Positions 1 to 8,439 of a stretch of 64,000 nt of DNA are shown here, in pieces (the stretch's first letter is position 1; the number at the start of each line of letters is the position of its first letter). Under the pieces are notes generated by a model. That model was not told the DNA's origin, made no database searches, and worked only from the letters and a program-made list of their open reading frames with translations. Origin of the DNA: Candidatus Flavonifractor intestinigallinarum. GTDB lineage: Bacteria; Bacillota; Clostridia; Oscillospirales; Oscillospiraceae. The stretch covers positions 35,738 through 99,737 of the forward strand of contig DWXO01000047.1 of assembly GCA_019119165.1 (NCBI GenBank), written 5' to 3'. The position numbers were made by a program, and so were the translations under genes.

Positions 1-1059
1 CACATTTCCCGGCCACTCGTACTGGTGGAGTACGGACACCGTTTCATCGTCAAACCCCTTGATATTCTTTCCGTTGAGTTCCGCGTGGGTATGCAGAAAG
101 CCCAGGGCCAGCTCGTCCACATCGCTCAGCCGTTCCCGCAGGGGAGGAATGTGAATCCGAATGATATTCAGGCGGTAGTAGAGATCCTCGCGGAACTTTC
201 CCTCCCGGACCTGGTCCTCCAGGTGCTCATTGGTGGCGGCAATGATCCTTGCCTTGACGGGCAGCTGAGCAACGCCGCCCACCCGGGAAAACTGCCGCTC
301 CTGCAGGACCACCAGCAGGCGGGATTGCAGGTTGAGAGAAAGGGTGCCGATTTCGTCCAGAAAAAGAGTTCCCTCTCCGGCCAGTTCAAACTTGCCTTTC
401 TGTTGGGTAACGGCCCCGGTAAACGCGCCTTTTTCATGGCCAAACAGGATGCTTTCAATTAGGGTGGGCTGGATAGACCCGCAGTCCACATGAACAAAGG
501 GTTCCTTGGCCCGGTTGCTGGCAAAATGGATGGCTTTGGCCACAACGCCCTTTCCGGTGCCGCTTTCGCCGGTAATGAGTACATTTGATTTGAGGTTTTT
601 TATTTTTTCAATGGTGTTGCGAATTTCGTTGACTTGAGGCGAGGACCCCCAGAAGGCTGGGGTTTGGTCGTCTCCCCCACGCTTGTGGAGGAACTGATGG
701 GAGGGAAGCAGCCGGTTGATTTTGACAAGCAACTGACTGACGTCAAAGGGTTTTGTAATGTAATCGCTGGCGCCCAGCTGCATGGCCTTTACCGCGCTTT
801 CAATGCTGCCGTACGCGGTCATCATAATGGTGACCGGCTTTTTGCGGACGGTTTTGAGATGATCCAATACCTGAAAGCCATCACACCCGGGCATCTGGAT
901 ATCCAGGAGCAGCACGTCAAAGTTCTGTTCATCCAGAAATTGTTTGGTTTGCTTGCCGTTGTTGCTGACGGAGACCAGAAAACCCACCTGCTCCAGCTCG
1001 TGGCGCAGAATATGACAAATTCCCTGCTCGTCATCCGATATCAAGACTCGCGTGTTCAT
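1..1059 (-). CDS. Sigma-54-dependent response regulator (NtrC/AtoC family), 3' end outside window
   Basis: This gene is absent from the ORF track because it runs off the left edge; I read it on the minus strand from ATG at 1059. It has a receiver domain with the phospho-acceptor Asp in LLLDIQMPG (about residue 53) and the conserved TAYGS and KPF motifs. An AAA+ domain follows, with Walker A GESGTGKG (about 164-171) and the sigma-54 contact loop GAFTGA (about 211-216). The C-terminal HTH lies outside the window. It starts 15 bp after the stop of the histidine kinase gene, so the two form a two-component operon, as in AtoSC or NtrBC. It is predicted to activate the divergent operon through the sigma-54 promoter at 2895-2910. 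Family and role are secure; the target is inferred from position and promoter class. Confidence 0.93.
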   Translation of the reverse strand, partial: MNTRVLISDDEQGICHILRHELEQVGFLVSVSNNGKQTKQFLDEQNFDVLLLDIQMPGCDGFQVLDHLKTVRKKPVTIMMTAYGSIESAVKAMQLGASDYITKPFDVSQLLVKINRLLPSHQFLHKRGGDDQTPAFWGSSPQVNEIRNTIEKIKNLKSNVLITGESGTGKGVVAKAIHFASNRAKEPFVHVDCGSIQPTLIESILFGHEKGAFTGAVTQQKGKFELAGEGTLFLDEIGTLSLNLQSRLLVVLQERQFSRVGGVAQLPVKARIIAATNEHLEDQVREGKFREDLYYRLNIIRIHIPPLRERLSDVDELALGFLHTHAELNGKNIKGFDDETVSVLHQYEWPGNV

Positions 1060-1074
1060 TTGGCTCGCTCCTTT

Positions 1075-2547
1075 TTATCTGCCTTCAGCCTGCTTTGAAA
1101 CCGGCAAACGGATCAAGCATACCGTTTTTTGATCTTTGGAAGAAATGGAAATTTGCCCGCCATATTTTTCAAGGGTCTGCTTCACAATAAAAAGCCCCAG
1201 GCCGGTACCGGTGCGTTTGGTCGTCACATAGGGGTTAAAGATCTTGTCCCCCAGTTCCGCGGGAATACCGCTGCCGGTGTCGGTAATGGCCACCTCAATC
1301 ATTTGCTGCTGGGGGTCATAGCAGCTTTTTACATGAATCTCGCCGCTTTGCTGGATGGCCTGCATGGCGTTAAGCAGGACATTGAGGAAAATTTGCTGGA
1401 TGTGAATGCTGTTGGCCCGAATTTTGGGGGTTGTCTGATCCAGATCCACATCGATTTTGACCAGCCGGTCAAATTTTTGCCGTTCTGTCATGGTGACACA
1501 GGCAGAGATGGCGGCGTTGAGATCAATGTCGCTTACCTGGCTGCCTTCAATCCGCCCGTAGGAGAGCATTTGATCCACCACCGCGTCGATGCGGCTGGCG
1601 GAATACTGAATGATCCGCATGGATTCCATGCGGGTCTGTTCGGTGCAGGTGTTGGAAAGGGCAATTTTGGAACATCCCATAATGTTCATGAGGGGATTTT
1701 TGATGTCGTGGGCCAGTCCCGCGGCAATATCGCCCAGCACACCGAATTGTCGCAGCTGTTCCAGTTCCAGCTCCATCATTTTCTGCCGGGTGACATCCTG
1801 CACCACCATGACGGCGCCGCTGATCTGCTCCTTGCTGTTTTTCAGCGGGGAGATCACGAAGTGAAAGATTTTCTGTTTGGTCTCATGATAGATGGTAAGA
1901 TTATTTCCTGTGGCGCAGTTTTTTCCCTCTGCCAGATCGATTATGGTTTGGGCGATCTGGGTGGAGGCCGCGTCGTCAAAGAAAGAGAAGAAATTACGGC
2001 CCACATACTCCGTGGGGAGGTCGAACATATCAATGGCATACTGGTTGGAGAGCAACAGACTTCCGTCGGTCTGAAGGGCCAATACAGCGGAACTGATGCT
2101 GTTAAAGACCGCCCCGATCAACTCCTGGTTCTGAATGACCTCGTTGTTGAGCCTGGTGATCTCCAGATTGACCTTGGAATAGCTTTTCAGCCAAATGATG
2201 TCCTTCTCTTCAAAGGGGCCGTCTTTTCTGCAATAAATATTGTAGCAGGCATATTTATCCGTCTCACGAAAGCGGATCACAAGAATATAGATGCCCCGAT
2301 AGAACACATTCTCCATCGACTCACCGTCACTGAGCCGGTGTTTGTTGTTTTCCAAAAATTCCTGGGGGATCTGGCCGTCCACCCCGTTCAGGTCCTCCCA
2401 GGCGTCCAGATAGATGGCTCCGCGGAAGGAAATCGTGGCAATAGCCACCCAGTCGGCTCCAATCAAACGGTAAATTCCCCGCTCTTTCAGCTTCAAAATG
2501 GTTTCGTTGGCAATACAGGACGGATCAGGAAATAACATAAGATTCAC
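1075..2547 (-). CDS. Cytosolic PAS-type sensor histidine kinase (NtrB-like)
   Basis: The 490-residue protein has no membrane segment, so it should sense an intracellular signal. Residues 1-120 look like a GAF-type sensory domain, followed by a helical linker and a PAS domain (about 145-255). The HisKA H-box GLAHDIKNPL places the phosphorylated His near residue 280. The catalytic ATPase domain shows an N-box (NVLLNAMQAI), G1 (DTGSGIP) and G2 (TGTGLGL). The HDIKNP form of the H-box is typical of NtrB/AtoS-type kinases paired with sigma-54 activators. It is the promoter-proximal gene of the kinase-regulator pair, with AGAGGTG upstream of the ATG. Its ligand is unknown; an acyl-CoA or free-acid intermediate of the divergent catabolic operon is a reasonable guess only. 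Confidence 0.93.
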   Translation of the reverse strand: MNLMLFPDPSCIANETILKLKERGIYRLIGADWVAIATISFRGAIYLDAWEDLNGVDGQIPQEFLENNKHRLSDGESMENVFYRGIYILVIRFRETDKYACYNIYCRKDGPFEEKDIIWLKSYSKVNLEITRLNNEVIQNQELIGAVFNSISSAVLALQTDGSLLLSNQYAIDMFDLPTEYVGRNFFSFFDDAASTQIAQTIIDLAEGKNCATGNNLTIYHETKQKIFHFVISPLKNSKEQISGAVMVVQDVTRQKMMELELEQLRQFGVLGDIAAGLAHDIKNPLMNIMGCSKIALSNTCTEQTRMESMRIIQYSASRIDAVVDQMLSYGRIEGSQVSDIDLNAAISACVTMTERQKFDRLVKIDVDLDQTTPKIRANSIHIQQIFLNVLLNAMQAIQQSGEIHVKSCYDPQQQMIEVAITDTGSGIPAELGDKIFNPYVTTKRTGTGLGLFIVKQTLEKYGGQISISSKDQKTVCLIRLPVSKQAEGR

Positions 2548-2714
2548 CTCTGAACAGTCAGTTTTATATGAGAGAAACCTGTTTCAAGCTTTATTTTGTA
2601 TGGGAACGGGATCATTTTAAGGGGATCGAGAGCCGGTTTTTGAGGTATATGGCTAGTATATCAGATTTGTTTTCTCTGCACAATCCACACTTTTTTCGAG
2701 GGGGAGAAAAAGAC

Positions 2715-2801
2715 GTGTGCAAAAGACAAAAAGAAAGATGTGCAATTTGTGCAAATTCTGGTTTGCTGCACATGGCAAAGTGCAAATTTTTGCACAATAT
2801 C
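2715..2801. promoter_or_regulatory. Cluster of TGCA-core dyads, putative enhancer sites for the sigma-54 activator
   Basis: This A/T-rich stretch contains repeated TGTGCAAA/TTTGCACA half sites. They include the dyad GTGCAAATTTTTGCAC (2780-2795, 7-bp arms with a 2-bp spacer) and ATTTGTGCAAAT around 2745-2756. Single half sites lie at 2715-2724 and 2762-2772, and another TGCACA at 2677. The cluster lies 100-180 bp upstream of the sigma-54 promoter, the usual distance for NtrC-family enhancer sites. It also lies between the divergent regulator and operon. Binding is inferred. The remainder of the 494-bp gap (2548-3041) holds the sigma-54 promoter and the two leaders, and nothing else recognisable. 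Confidence 0.6.
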
Positions 2802-2894
2802 TAAAGTGTGTTTTTCCGACCTGTAGTTTGATTTTCGACTTGAATCGACTGCCGCACAGGCACTAGCCGATTTCTTTTTGAAAAAATCCGGTTT

Positions 2895-2910
2895 TGGCAC
2901 ACCCTTTGCA
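2895..2910 (+). promoter_or_regulatory. Sigma-54 (-24/-12) promoter of the catabolic operon
   Basis: The sequence TGGCACACCCTTTGCA matches the sigma-54 consensus TGGCAC-N5-TTGCA exactly, with the invariant GG and GC separated by 10 bp. The predicted start is near 2920, about 120 bp before the first gene. The adjacent sigma-54 activator gene supports the call. Confidence 0.88.
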
Positions 2911-3041
2911 ATAATACTGGGGCAGCAGAGGCGATTTGTATGCAAGGTACGATCTGATCTGACTCAAGAGAGAGAAAAGGAGGGAACCTTGGGCGCGGGA
3001 AAAAGAGGTAAGAGCCTTGTGACGGTAACGAAAGGGGTTGA

Positions 3042-4448
3042 ATGACCATTAAAGCGAAGAAATTGATCGGCGGCATTTTGGGCGTTGTTTTGGCAGTGGC
3101 CATCTCACTGTGTCCCATACCTGAATTTTTAAGTGAAGTGCTGACCCGAAATTCCTTTATTGCGTTAGGTTGTCTGGTAGGCGCGGTTGTCTGGATGCTG
3201 CTGGATGTTTTGCCGGACTACCTGGCCACCACCGCAATGTGCGTGGCCTGGGTGGTAACGGGTGCGGTTCCGCTTTCCACGGCGTTTATCACCTTCAGCG
3301 GTTCCACCTGGTGGCTGCTGTTCGGCGCGCTGTGTATCGGCGTGGCGGCCTCCCAGTCCGGTCTGCTCAAGCGCATGGCGCTGCAAATGATGAACATTTT
3401 CCCGGCAAACTTCCGTGGACAGTCCATTGCCATGGTGATTTCCGGCATTGTGATTTCCCCCCTGATTCCCAGCACCGCGGCCAAATCCGCCATTGTGGCG
3501 CCGCTGGCCCGCAACATCAGCGAATCCATGGGCTATGAGCCCTGCTCCAAGCCCGCCAACGGTATGTTCATGTCCTTCTACACCGGCTATGTATCCGCGG
3601 GCATGGGCTTCCTCAGCGCATCGTTTATCAGCTACTCCCTGGTGGGACTGATGCCCGAGGGCCAGGAGATTGGCTGGTTTGACTGGTTCCTGTATTCCCT
3701 TCCCTGGCTGGTGGTGGCCATTCTGCTGATGACCATTGCCATTCAGATCATGTACCGGCCCAAAAACGACCAGCCCGTTTCCAAGGAGTCCATCGTCACC
3801 CAGCTGAAAGAGATGGGTCCCATGACGGGCAAGGAGAAGATCACCCTGGCAGTCATGCTGGTTTGCCTGATCCTGTGGATGCTGGAAAAGACCCTGGGGA
3901 TTTCTTCCGCCATGGTGGCTGTTGCCGGCGGTCTGGTTCTGATCGGCGCAGGGGTCTTTGGCCGGCAGGAGTTCCGTTCCAAAATTGCGTGGGACAGCAT
4001 GATCTTTATCGGTACGTTCCTGTGTATCTCCGACGTCTTTGCCGCCCTGGGCATCAATGACGCTGTGAAGATTCTGCTGGGCGACTCCCTGGCCCCCCTG
4101 ATCCAGAATCCCTGGATTCTCATTCCCTCTCTGTGTCTGCTGACCTTTGTGATCCGTTTCGTGGTTGTGTCCTGGACCGCTTCCGCCGTCCTGATCACCA
4201 CCATTCTGCTGCCCCTGTGCTCGGTCTACGGCGTGCATCCCTGGATCGTAGCCTTTACCTGCTACTGCAGCACCAATACCTGGAACGTGATCTACCAGAA
4301 TACGCCCTACATTGCGGCTCTTGTTGCCACAGACAATAAGCTGGGTACCCACAACCAGCTGCTGCCCTTCTCCGTGGTATATATGATTACCTCCACCATC
4401 GGCTGTATGGCCTGTATCCCTCTGTGGATGCTCCTGGGCCTGTGCTGA
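3042..4448 (+). CDS. DASS/SLC13-family anion (dicarboxylate) transporter
   Basis: This 468-residue polytopic membrane protein has about 11-12 hydrophobic segments. It resembles the divalent anion:Na+ symporter (SLC13/CitT) family, with two pseudo-repeats carrying helix-hairpin loops such as IPSTAAKSAI and VSWTASAVL, where many relatives have SNT-type motifs. It is the first gene of the sigma-54-controlled operon, with AAAGGGG before the ATG, and is followed 56 bp later by the acyl-CoA dehydrogenase gene. The context implies uptake of the carboxylate degraded by the downstream enzymes. The substrate cannot be read from the sequence; C4-C6+ dicarboxylates are the family norm. Confidence 0.85.
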   Translation: MTIKAKKLIGGILGVVLAVAISLCPIPEFLSEVLTRNSFIALGCLVGAVVWMLLDVLPDYLATTAMCVAWVVTGAVPLSTAFITFSGSTWWLLFGALCIGVAASQSGLLKRMALQMMNIFPANFRGQSIAMVISGIVISPLIPSTAAKSAIVAPLARNISESMGYEPCSKPANGMFMSFYTGYVSAGMGFLSASFISYSLVGLMPEGQEIGWFDWFLYSLPWLVVAILLMTIAIQIMYRPKNDQPVSKESIVTQLKEMGPMTGKEKITLAVMLVCLILWMLEKTLGISSAMVAVAGGLVLIGAGVFGRQEFRSKIAWDSMIFIGTFLCISDVFAALGINDAVKILLGDSLAPLIQNPWILIPSLCLLTFVIRFVVVSWTASAVLITTILLPLCSVYGVHPWIVAFTCYCSTNTWNVIYQNTPYIAALVATDNKLGTHNQLLPFSVVYMITSTIGCMACIPLWMLLGLC

Positions 4449-4504
4449 AAAACGGGAAACTGTTATCAACTTAAGATCAAACAATTTGTAAGGAGGAACT
4501 TGTA

Positions 4505-6265
4505 ATGGCGAAGAATTTCTTGTTTAATCCCAGTACCTATACCGGCGAGGGCCTGGACGCCAAAACCGTAGAGGTCATGAAGAGCACCATCGCCCGTCTG
4601 GAGCATCACGGCCTGCGGGAGATGAAGATGGACGACGTAAACAACCGCTATGCCGAATACTTCGTCAAGCATGAGAAGGACATCGGCGCCTTCGCCCTGA
4701 TGCTCACGCCCAAGGGATACGGCAAGGACCCGGAAAACGCCATGTTCGACCTGCGCCGCATCACCGAATACAACGAGATGCTCAGCTTCTACAACCTGGC
4801 CTGCCGTTACATTTTCCAGGTGTCCATCCTGGGCCTGGGCCCCATCTGGATGAGCGACAACGAGTATATCAAGAACAAGGCCGCTCAGGACCTGATCGAC
4901 GGGCGGGTGTTCGGCTTCGGCTGCTCTGAGAAGGAGCACGGCGCCGACCTGTATGCCAACGAGATGTGCATCACCGAGCTGCCCGACGGCAAGATGCGTA
5001 CCGACGGCGAGAAGTATTATATCGGCAACTCCGACCGGGGCCTGATCTCCACCTTCGCCCGGTTCAAGGACAAGGACGGCAACTGGGGCGACTGGGCCTG
5101 GGTGCAGGCCGATCCCAAGGACATCCACTACAACGACAGAAAGCACATCAACGCCTCCTACCTCCACACCGGCTATGTGGGCGAGTACCTGCTGGTGGAC
5201 TATCCCACCGATGAAAAGAACCTGATCACCCGTGGCCAGAAGGCCTGGGACGACGCTCTGGCCACCGTCAACATCGGCAAGTTCCAGGTGGGCGTCTCCC
5301 CCATCGGCGTGGCCACCCACGCGTTCTACGAGTGCCTGCACCACTCCTACAACCGCTGGCTGTACGGCCATCGCGTCACTGATATGCCCCACGTCCGCAA
5401 GATGTTCGTTGAGGCCTATCTGCGTACCGTCGGTATGCGTCTGTTTGCCTTCCGTGCCATTGACTACTTCAAGTCCAGCTCCGCCACCGACCGCCGCTAC
5501 CTGCTGTTCAACCCCGTCTCCAAGATGAAGGCCGCCCTGGAGGGCGTGACCGCCGTGTATCAGCTGTTTGACGCCGTGACCGCCCGGGGCTTCGAGTCTG
5601 AGACCTATATGGAGCAGGCCACCCGCGACATCCAGTCCTCTCCCCGCCTGGAGGGCACCGCTCACGTCAACCTGGCCCTCATCCTCAAGTTCATCGACGG
5701 CTACTTCTTCCACCACGAGGACTACCCCGAGCTGCCCAAGCTGGGTCAGAGCGACGACTCCTGCGTGTTCCATCAGAGCTACGGCAAGATGAGCGACGTG
5801 ACCTTTGCCGATTACCGCAAGGTGCTCAACGCCTGCCAACTGCCCAACGTGAAGGCCTTTGCCAAGCAGGTGGAGGCGCTGCGGACCCTCTTCGAGAAGT
5901 ATCCCATTCCTCCCAAGGAGCGCACCAACCGCCAGAACATGGATTATATGCTCAACCTGGGCCATATGTTCACCATGGCGCCCTACGCCCAGCTCATTCT
6001 GGAGGCCGCCAAGCTGTACGACATCGAGGACGAGATCATCAACCAGATGTTCAGCTTCTATGTGACCGATATGGCCACCTACGCCACCAAGCAGCTGTCC
6101 AGCCAGGAGAACGGCGAAGGCAGAGACGCCCTGCTGCTGGAGATCATCAACACCAAGCCCGTTCACGATAAGGCTGAGTATGACCGCATTTGGGACGAGA
6201 CCATCCTGCCCCTCACCGACGCCTATATCATCAACGACGCCACTCGTTACTCCACCAACTGGTAA
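4505..6265 (+). CDS. Acyl-CoA dehydrogenase family protein with C-terminal extension
   Basis: The 586-residue flavoprotein would catalyse FAD-dependent alpha,beta-desaturation of an acyl-CoA. SEKEHGADLYANE (about 141-153) aligns with the FAD/substrate loop TEP-x-AGSD of acyl-CoA dehydrogenases, though strongly diverged. The segment ending RLEGTAHVN aligns with the C-terminal RDA...YEGTSEIQ region, so Glu383 is the probable catalytic base. About 185 residues follow the usual end of the 380-residue fold, as in long FadE-type enzymes. An AAGGAGGAA ribosome binding site precedes the ATG. No etfAB genes are nearby, so electron transfer must use proteins encoded elsewhere. It is the likely first oxidation step of the operon's beta-oxidation route. 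Family call is good; substrate is unknown. Confidence 0.82.
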   Translation: MAKNFLFNPSTYTGEGLDAKTVEVMKSTIARLEHHGLREMKMDDVNNRYAEYFVKHEKDIGAFALMLTPKGYGKDPENAMFDLRRITEYNEMLSFYNLACRYIFQVSILGLGPIWMSDNEYIKNKAAQDLIDGRVFGFGCSEKEHGADLYANEMCITELPDGKMRTDGEKYYIGNSDRGLISTFARFKDKDGNWGDWAWVQADPKDIHYNDRKHINASYLHTGYVGEYLLVDYPTDEKNLITRGQKAWDDALATVNIGKFQVGVSPIGVATHAFYECLHHSYNRWLYGHRVTDMPHVRKMFVEAYLRTVGMRLFAFRAIDYFKSSSATDRRYLLFNPVSKMKAALEGVTAVYQLFDAVTARGFESETYMEQATRDIQSSPRLEGTAHVNLALILKFIDGYFFHHEDYPELPKLGQSDDSCVFHQSYGKMSDVTFADYRKVLNACQLPNVKAFAKQVEALRTLFEKYPIPPKERTNRQNMDYMLNLGHMFTMAPYAQLILEAAKLYDIEDEIINQMFSFYVTDMATYATKQLSSQENGEGRDALLLEIINTKPVHDKAEYDRIWDETILPLTDAYIINDATRYSTNW

Positions 6266-6280
6266 TCACCGGATGCTGAT

Positions 6281-6333
6281 GCGCCTGCCTGCCGGAACCC
6301 CTGAGCGTTTTCCTCTGTCCGGCAGGCAGGCGC
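6281..6333 (+). other. Intercistronic 16-bp perfect hairpin
   Basis: GCGCCTGCCTGCCGGA (6281-6296) pairs perfectly with 6318-6333 around a 21-nt loop. No T-run follows, so it is not a standard intrinsic terminator. It lies in the 123-bp gap between the acyl-CoA dehydrogenase and hydratase genes. It may stabilise or process the operon mRNA so that upstream genes are expressed more strongly. Confidence 0.75.
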
Positions 6334-6388
6334 TCCCATTCCCGGCAAAGCACAAATTTTTATCCTAGAACAGACGGGAGACGTTTCT

Positions 6389-7165
6389 ATGGAATTTGAG
6401 CATTTTACATTAAATGTAACGGATGATATTGCGGTATTCACGGTGAATCGTCCCCAGGTTCGCAACGCAATGAACGAGGCCTGCTGGAAGGAGCTCTCCG
6501 CCTTTCTGGACTGGGTGGACCAGACCCCTACGTTGAAGGCCGTCATTATAACCGGCGCCGGCGAAAAGGCCTTTGTGGCCGGCGCGGACATCAACTTCCT
6601 GAAGGAGCGCACCATGGTGTCCGCCCTGGAGGTGCTGGCCCAGCGTACCCTCCGCAAGCTGGCCGCCTGCAAGCTGCCGGTGATCGCCGCGGTCAACGGC
6701 TACGCCTTCGGCGGCGGCTGCGAGCTGGCCATGGCCTGCGACATCCGTATTTCCTCGGAAAAGGCCGCCTATGCCCTGCCGGAGCTGGGGCTGGGCATTC
6801 TGCCCGCCGGCGGAGGAACCCAGCGCCTGGCCAAGCTGGTGGGCGTGGGCCGGGCCAAGGAGATGATCCTGACCGGGCGCATCGTAAAGGCGGCGGAGGC
6901 CCTGGCCATGGGCCTGACCACCAAGGTGGTGGCGCCGGAGGAATTGATGGACGCCGCCTTTGAGACCGCCCGCTGCATTGCCCAAAAGGGTCCCTTTGCG
7001 GTCCGCCTGGCCAAGCAGGCGGTCAACGCGGCCCTGTCCACCGATGAGGATACCGGCATGATGATCGAGGCCCTCAGCTATGGCCTGGTCATTGCAAGCG
7101 ACGACCGCATGGAGGGCGTGACCGCCTTCCTGGAAAAGCGCACCCCTGAATTTTCCGGCCATTGA
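6389..7165 (+). CDS. Enoyl-CoA hydratase (crotonase family), both catalytic Glu present
   Basis: This 258-residue crotonase has the oxyanion-hole motifs AGADI and FGGGCELAMACD. Both acid/base glutamates of classical hydratases are present: Glu112 in GGGCE and Glu132 in LPELGLG, followed by PAGGGTQR. It should hydrate a 2-enoyl-CoA to the (3S)-hydroxyacyl-CoA, the step between the upstream acyl-CoA dehydrogenase and the downstream 3-hydroxyacyl-CoA dehydrogenase. Length is normal for the family. GGGAG precedes the ATG. Confidence 0.93.
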   Translation: MEFEHFTLNVTDDIAVFTVNRPQVRNAMNEACWKELSAFLDWVDQTPTLKAVIITGAGEKAFVAGADINFLKERTMVSALEVLAQRTLRKLAACKLPVIAAVNGYAFGGGCELAMACDIRISSEKAAYALPELGLGILPAGGGTQRLAKLVGVGRAKEMILTGRIVKAAEALAMGLTTKVVAPEELMDAAFETARCIAQKGPFAVRLAKQAVNAALSTDEDTGMMIEALSYGLVIASDDRMEGVTAFLEKRTPEFSGH

Positions 7166-7243
7166 CCGGACCCAATTACATTGTTACCCCCCAAAAAACC
7201 TTTCATTAACGATCCTGCATGAGCAAAGGAAGTGAGGAACATC

Positions 7244-8404
7244 ATGAGAGATGTTGTCATCGTTGCATACGGCCGCAGCGCGGTTGCCAGAGCCGGAAAA
7301 GGTTCCCTGAAAAACACCAATCCCATTGAATACAGCGCCCAGGTGCTGCGGGGCGTACTGGACAAAGTGCCCCAGCTGCCCGCGGAAGCCATCGAGGACG
7401 TGATCCTGGGCTGCGCCAAGCCGGAGCTGACCCAGCGCTATAACATCGGCCGCCTGGTGGCCCTTCGGGCCCAGCTGCCCTACAGCGTGCCCGGTCAGAC
7501 CGTCAACCGGTTCTGTGCCTCCAGCCTTCAGGCCATCTCCACCGGCGCCAATATGATCCGCAGCGGCGAGGCTGAGGTGATCGTGGCCGGCGGCGTGGAA
7601 TCCATGACCGACATCCCCTACATGGGGATCGGCAACCCGGAGTTCCGCAACCCGTGGCTGGACGAGCATGAGCCCGGCGCCTACATGAGCATGGGCATCA
7701 CGGCGGAAAACGTGGCCGGGCAGTACGGCATCAGCCGGGTGGAGATGGAGGAATTTGCCGTGGAAAGCCATCAGAAGGCGGCAAAGGCCCAGAACGCCGG
7801 CATTTTGGCGGAGGATATCATTCCTGTGGACGCCGTGGACGACGAGGGCAACAAATTTGTCTTTGACCAGGACGAGTGCATCCGGCCCAACAGCAGCCTG
7901 GAGGCGCTGGCCAAGCTGAAGCCCTGCTTCAAGCCCGACGGCGTGGTTACCGCCGCCATCTCCTCTCCCACCAACGACGGAGCCTCCATGGTGGTGCTCA
8001 TGTCGGCGGAAAAGGCCCAGGCTCTGGGCATCCGGCCCCTGGCAAAGTATGTGGGCTATGCCGTCACCGGCGTGGACCCCTGCTACATGGGCATCGGTCC
8101 CATTTCCGCCATTGAAAAGGTCATGAAGCTCACCGGCCATACCGCCGACGAGATGGATGTGATCGAGCTCAACGAGGCCTTTGCCTCCCAGGCCATCGCC
8201 TGCATCCGCACGCTGAATCTGGATATGGCCAAGGTCAATATCAACGGCGGCGCCATCGCGCTGGGCCATCCGCTGGGCGCCACCGGCGGCATCCTGGTCA
8301 GCAAGGCGCTGTCCCAGCTCCACCGCCAGAATGGCACCTACGCTCTGGTCAGTATGTGCATCGGCGGCGGTATGGGCGCTGCCGCCATATTTGAGGCCTG
8401 CTGA
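7244..8404 (+). CDS. Acetyl-CoA acetyltransferase / beta-ketothiolase
   Basis: This thiolase has the nucleophilic Cys in NRFCASS (about residue 91), GGVESM, NEAFA, the catalytic His in ALGHPLGATGG and the C-terminal Cys in CIGGGMGAA. The track starts at GTG 7232, but ATG 7244 is better placed behind GGAAGTGAGG and gives the usual N-terminus MRDVVIVAYGRS (386 residues). It would cleave a 3-ketoacyl-CoA with CoA, releasing acetyl-CoA plus a shortened acyl-CoA. This points to degradation, although thiolases are reversible. It lies between the hydratase and dehydrogenase genes in one operon. Confidence 0.93.
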   Translation: MRDVVIVAYGRSAVARAGKGSLKNTNPIEYSAQVLRGVLDKVPQLPAEAIEDVILGCAKPELTQRYNIGRLVALRAQLPYSVPGQTVNRFCASSLQAISTGANMIRSGEAEVIVAGGVESMTDIPYMGIGNPEFRNPWLDEHEPGAYMSMGITAENVAGQYGISRVEMEEFAVESHQKAAKAQNAGILAEDIIPVDAVDDEGNKFVFDQDECIRPNSSLEALAKLKPCFKPDGVVTAAISSPTNDGASMVVLMSAEKAQALGIRPLAKYVGYAVTGVDPCYMGIGPISAIEKVMKLTGHTADEMDVIELNEAFASQAIACIRTLNLDMAKVNINGGAIALGHPLGATGGILVSKALSQLHRQNGTYALVSMCIGGGMGAAAIFEAC

Positions 8405-8439
8405 GCATCCGTCTGCGAATTGATAAAGGAGAATGTCGA

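Noticed and set aside
4466-6166. 566-residue minus-strand ORF opposite the acyl-CoA dehydrogenase
   Set aside because: Antisense shadow rich in Gly/His/Val with no domain; the plus-strand gene has an AAGGAGGAA site and family motifs.
4505-6265. 4-hydroxyphenylacetate hydroxylase/4-hydroxybutyryl-CoA dehydratase assignment for the operon flavoprotein
   Set aside because: The HpaB/AbfD motifs are not evident, whereas the C-terminal RD...EGT pattern and FAD-loop position fit acyl-CoA dehydrogenases.
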